A stretch of 64,000 nt of DNA. Source: Saprospiraceae bacterium. Its GTDB lineage: Bacteria; Bacteroidota; Bacteroidia; Chitinophagales; Saprospiraceae. The notes below the pieces were generated by a model. It had not been told where the DNA came from, made no database searches, and saw nothing but the letters and a program-made list of their open reading frames with translations. Position 1 is the first letter of the stretch. Every line of letters begins with the position of its first letter. Where the stretch lies: contig JAHCHX010000001.1 in NCBI GenBank assembly GCA_026129545.1, positions 3,379,001-3,443,000 on the forward strand, read 5' to 3'. Both the position numbers and the translations under genes were made by a program. This document shows, piece by piece, positions 63,541 to 64,000 of the stretch.

Positions 63541-63999
63541 TCAGTTTTCCAGCGTCACCATCACTGCGCGGGCTATTCTTTGCCCATCCATCGCTGCCGA
63601 GATGATGCCACCGGCATAGCCTGCTCCCTCTCCTGTGGGGAATAAGCCTATCACGTCGGGGTGCATCAGCGTGGTGGGGTCGCGCGGGATGCGCACCGGG
63701 GCGCTGCTGCGGCTTTCGGTGGCCACCACATTGGCCTCTGAGGTGTGAAAGCCGCGCATCATTCGGCCAAACTGCGCCAGTCCGTCGCGCAATCGCTTGT
63801 AGATGAACGTGGGAAGTAGTTCAAAAAGAGGTGCGGGATATAGTCCTGGAATGTAGGACGATGGGGGGAGGGTAGCGGATAGTTTGCCCGCTATAAAGTC
63901 GGGTAGTCGCAGGGCGGGGCCTTTCTGGCTGCCGTCGCCCGCTTGGAAGAGTCGCTGTTCCACTTCGCCTTGCAATTGCATGGCAGCAAATGCTCCATG
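63541..63999 (-). CDS. FAD-dependent oxidoreductase, C-terminal part (5' end outside window)
   Basis: C-terminal ~150 aa of a large 'FAD-dependent protein' (NAD(P)/FAD-dependent oxidoreductase, YtfP-/COG2509-like). Recognisable are GAFAAMQLQGEVEQRLFQAG, SSYIPGLYPAPLFELLP, ESRSSAPVRIPRDPTTLMHP and DVIGLFPTGEGAGYAGGIIS ending SAAMDGQRIARAVM, the FAD-binding end of the fold. The frame is open to the right edge; ATG 63981 is internal. The reaction is unknown for this family. Confidence 0.85.
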   Translation of the reverse strand, partial: HGAFAAMQLQGEVEQRLFQAGDGSQKGPALRLPDFIAGKLSATLPPSSYIPGLYPAPLFELLPTFIYKRLRDGLAQFGRMMRGFHTSEANVVATESRSSAPVRIPRDPTTLMHPDVIGLFPTGEGAGYAGGIISAAMDGQRIARAVMVTLEN

Positions 64000-64000
64000 G

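Noticed and set aside
1..64000. tRNA or rRNA genes
   Set aside because: No T-loop/acceptor combination or conserved rRNA stretch was recognised by eye; a tRNAscan run would be decisive.

Overview
The window looks like chromosome of a Bacteroidota bacterium, probably near Saprospiraceae. Several exported proteins end in type IX secretion (T9SS) sorting domains of the form 'YPNP ... G.Y.L'. There are PorT-like outer-membrane barrels, large FtsX-type permeases in series, and promoters with the Bacteroidota -7 motif TAnnTTTG. The species is inference.

Left part (1-6.3 kb): the 3' portion of uvrA is followed by a type II restriction-modification module (5-methylcytosine methyltransferase with two compensating frameshifts, PD-(D/E)XK endonuclease, Xre-type controller). 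After the module comes a second, diverged copy of the uvrA 3' end, as if the module entered with a long target duplication. A PIN-toxin fragment, a small exported helical protein and a NUDIX hydrolase follow. 6.4-19.5 kb: five tandem paralogous MacB/FtsX permeases of 811-823 aa, with no ATPase gene beside them. 19.6-22.3 kb: wrecks of an IS5-type and an IS4-type element around a truncated lipoprotein gene.

Central part (22.5-51.3 kb): the most striking region is an integron-like gene-cassette array with no integrase gene in view (CALIN-like). Fourteen attC-like sites share one layout. On the + strand each reads xxxAAC, a long imperfect palindrome, then GTTyyy. Every intact cassette has complementary ends (for example GTTAGCACC ... 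GGTGCTAAC), as expected when attC is rebuilt on circularisation. All cassette genes lie on the minus strand, with their attC-like site at the 3' side. Cargo includes a T9SS subtilase, a trypsin-like T9SS protease, TPR and transglutaminase-like proteins, the tail of an HExxH toxin-like metallopeptidase, an HNH protein, a GmrSD-type (DUF262/DUF1524) defence protein, outer-membrane barrels, a PKD lipoprotein, a PQQ-propeller lipoprotein and an alpha/beta hydrolase. A gene-less 101-bp mini-cassette occurs five times. Two IS1-family copies have entered the array, and one adjoins a partial duplicate of the subtilase cassette whose outer edge lies exactly at the predicted recombination point. At the right edge, where attI and Pc would be expected, a Bacteroidota promoter followed by a strong intrinsic terminator faces the array.

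Right part (51.8-64 kb): ordinary housekeeping genes: recA, a DUF1460 amidase-like protein, a CBS-domain protein, a LPG-synthase-TM flippase-like protein, DUF1648, DUF1963 (YwqG), DoxX, a Crp-type regulator, a ROK/polyphosphate-glucokinase-like kinase, pdxA, a leucyl aminopeptidase and a partial FAD-dependent oxidoreductase. Intergenic spaces here hold three copies of a ~95-bp dispersed repeat and one MITE-like element. Several frameshifts in the window are one-base indels, mostly in homopolymer runs, so some apparent pseudogenes may be assembly errors.
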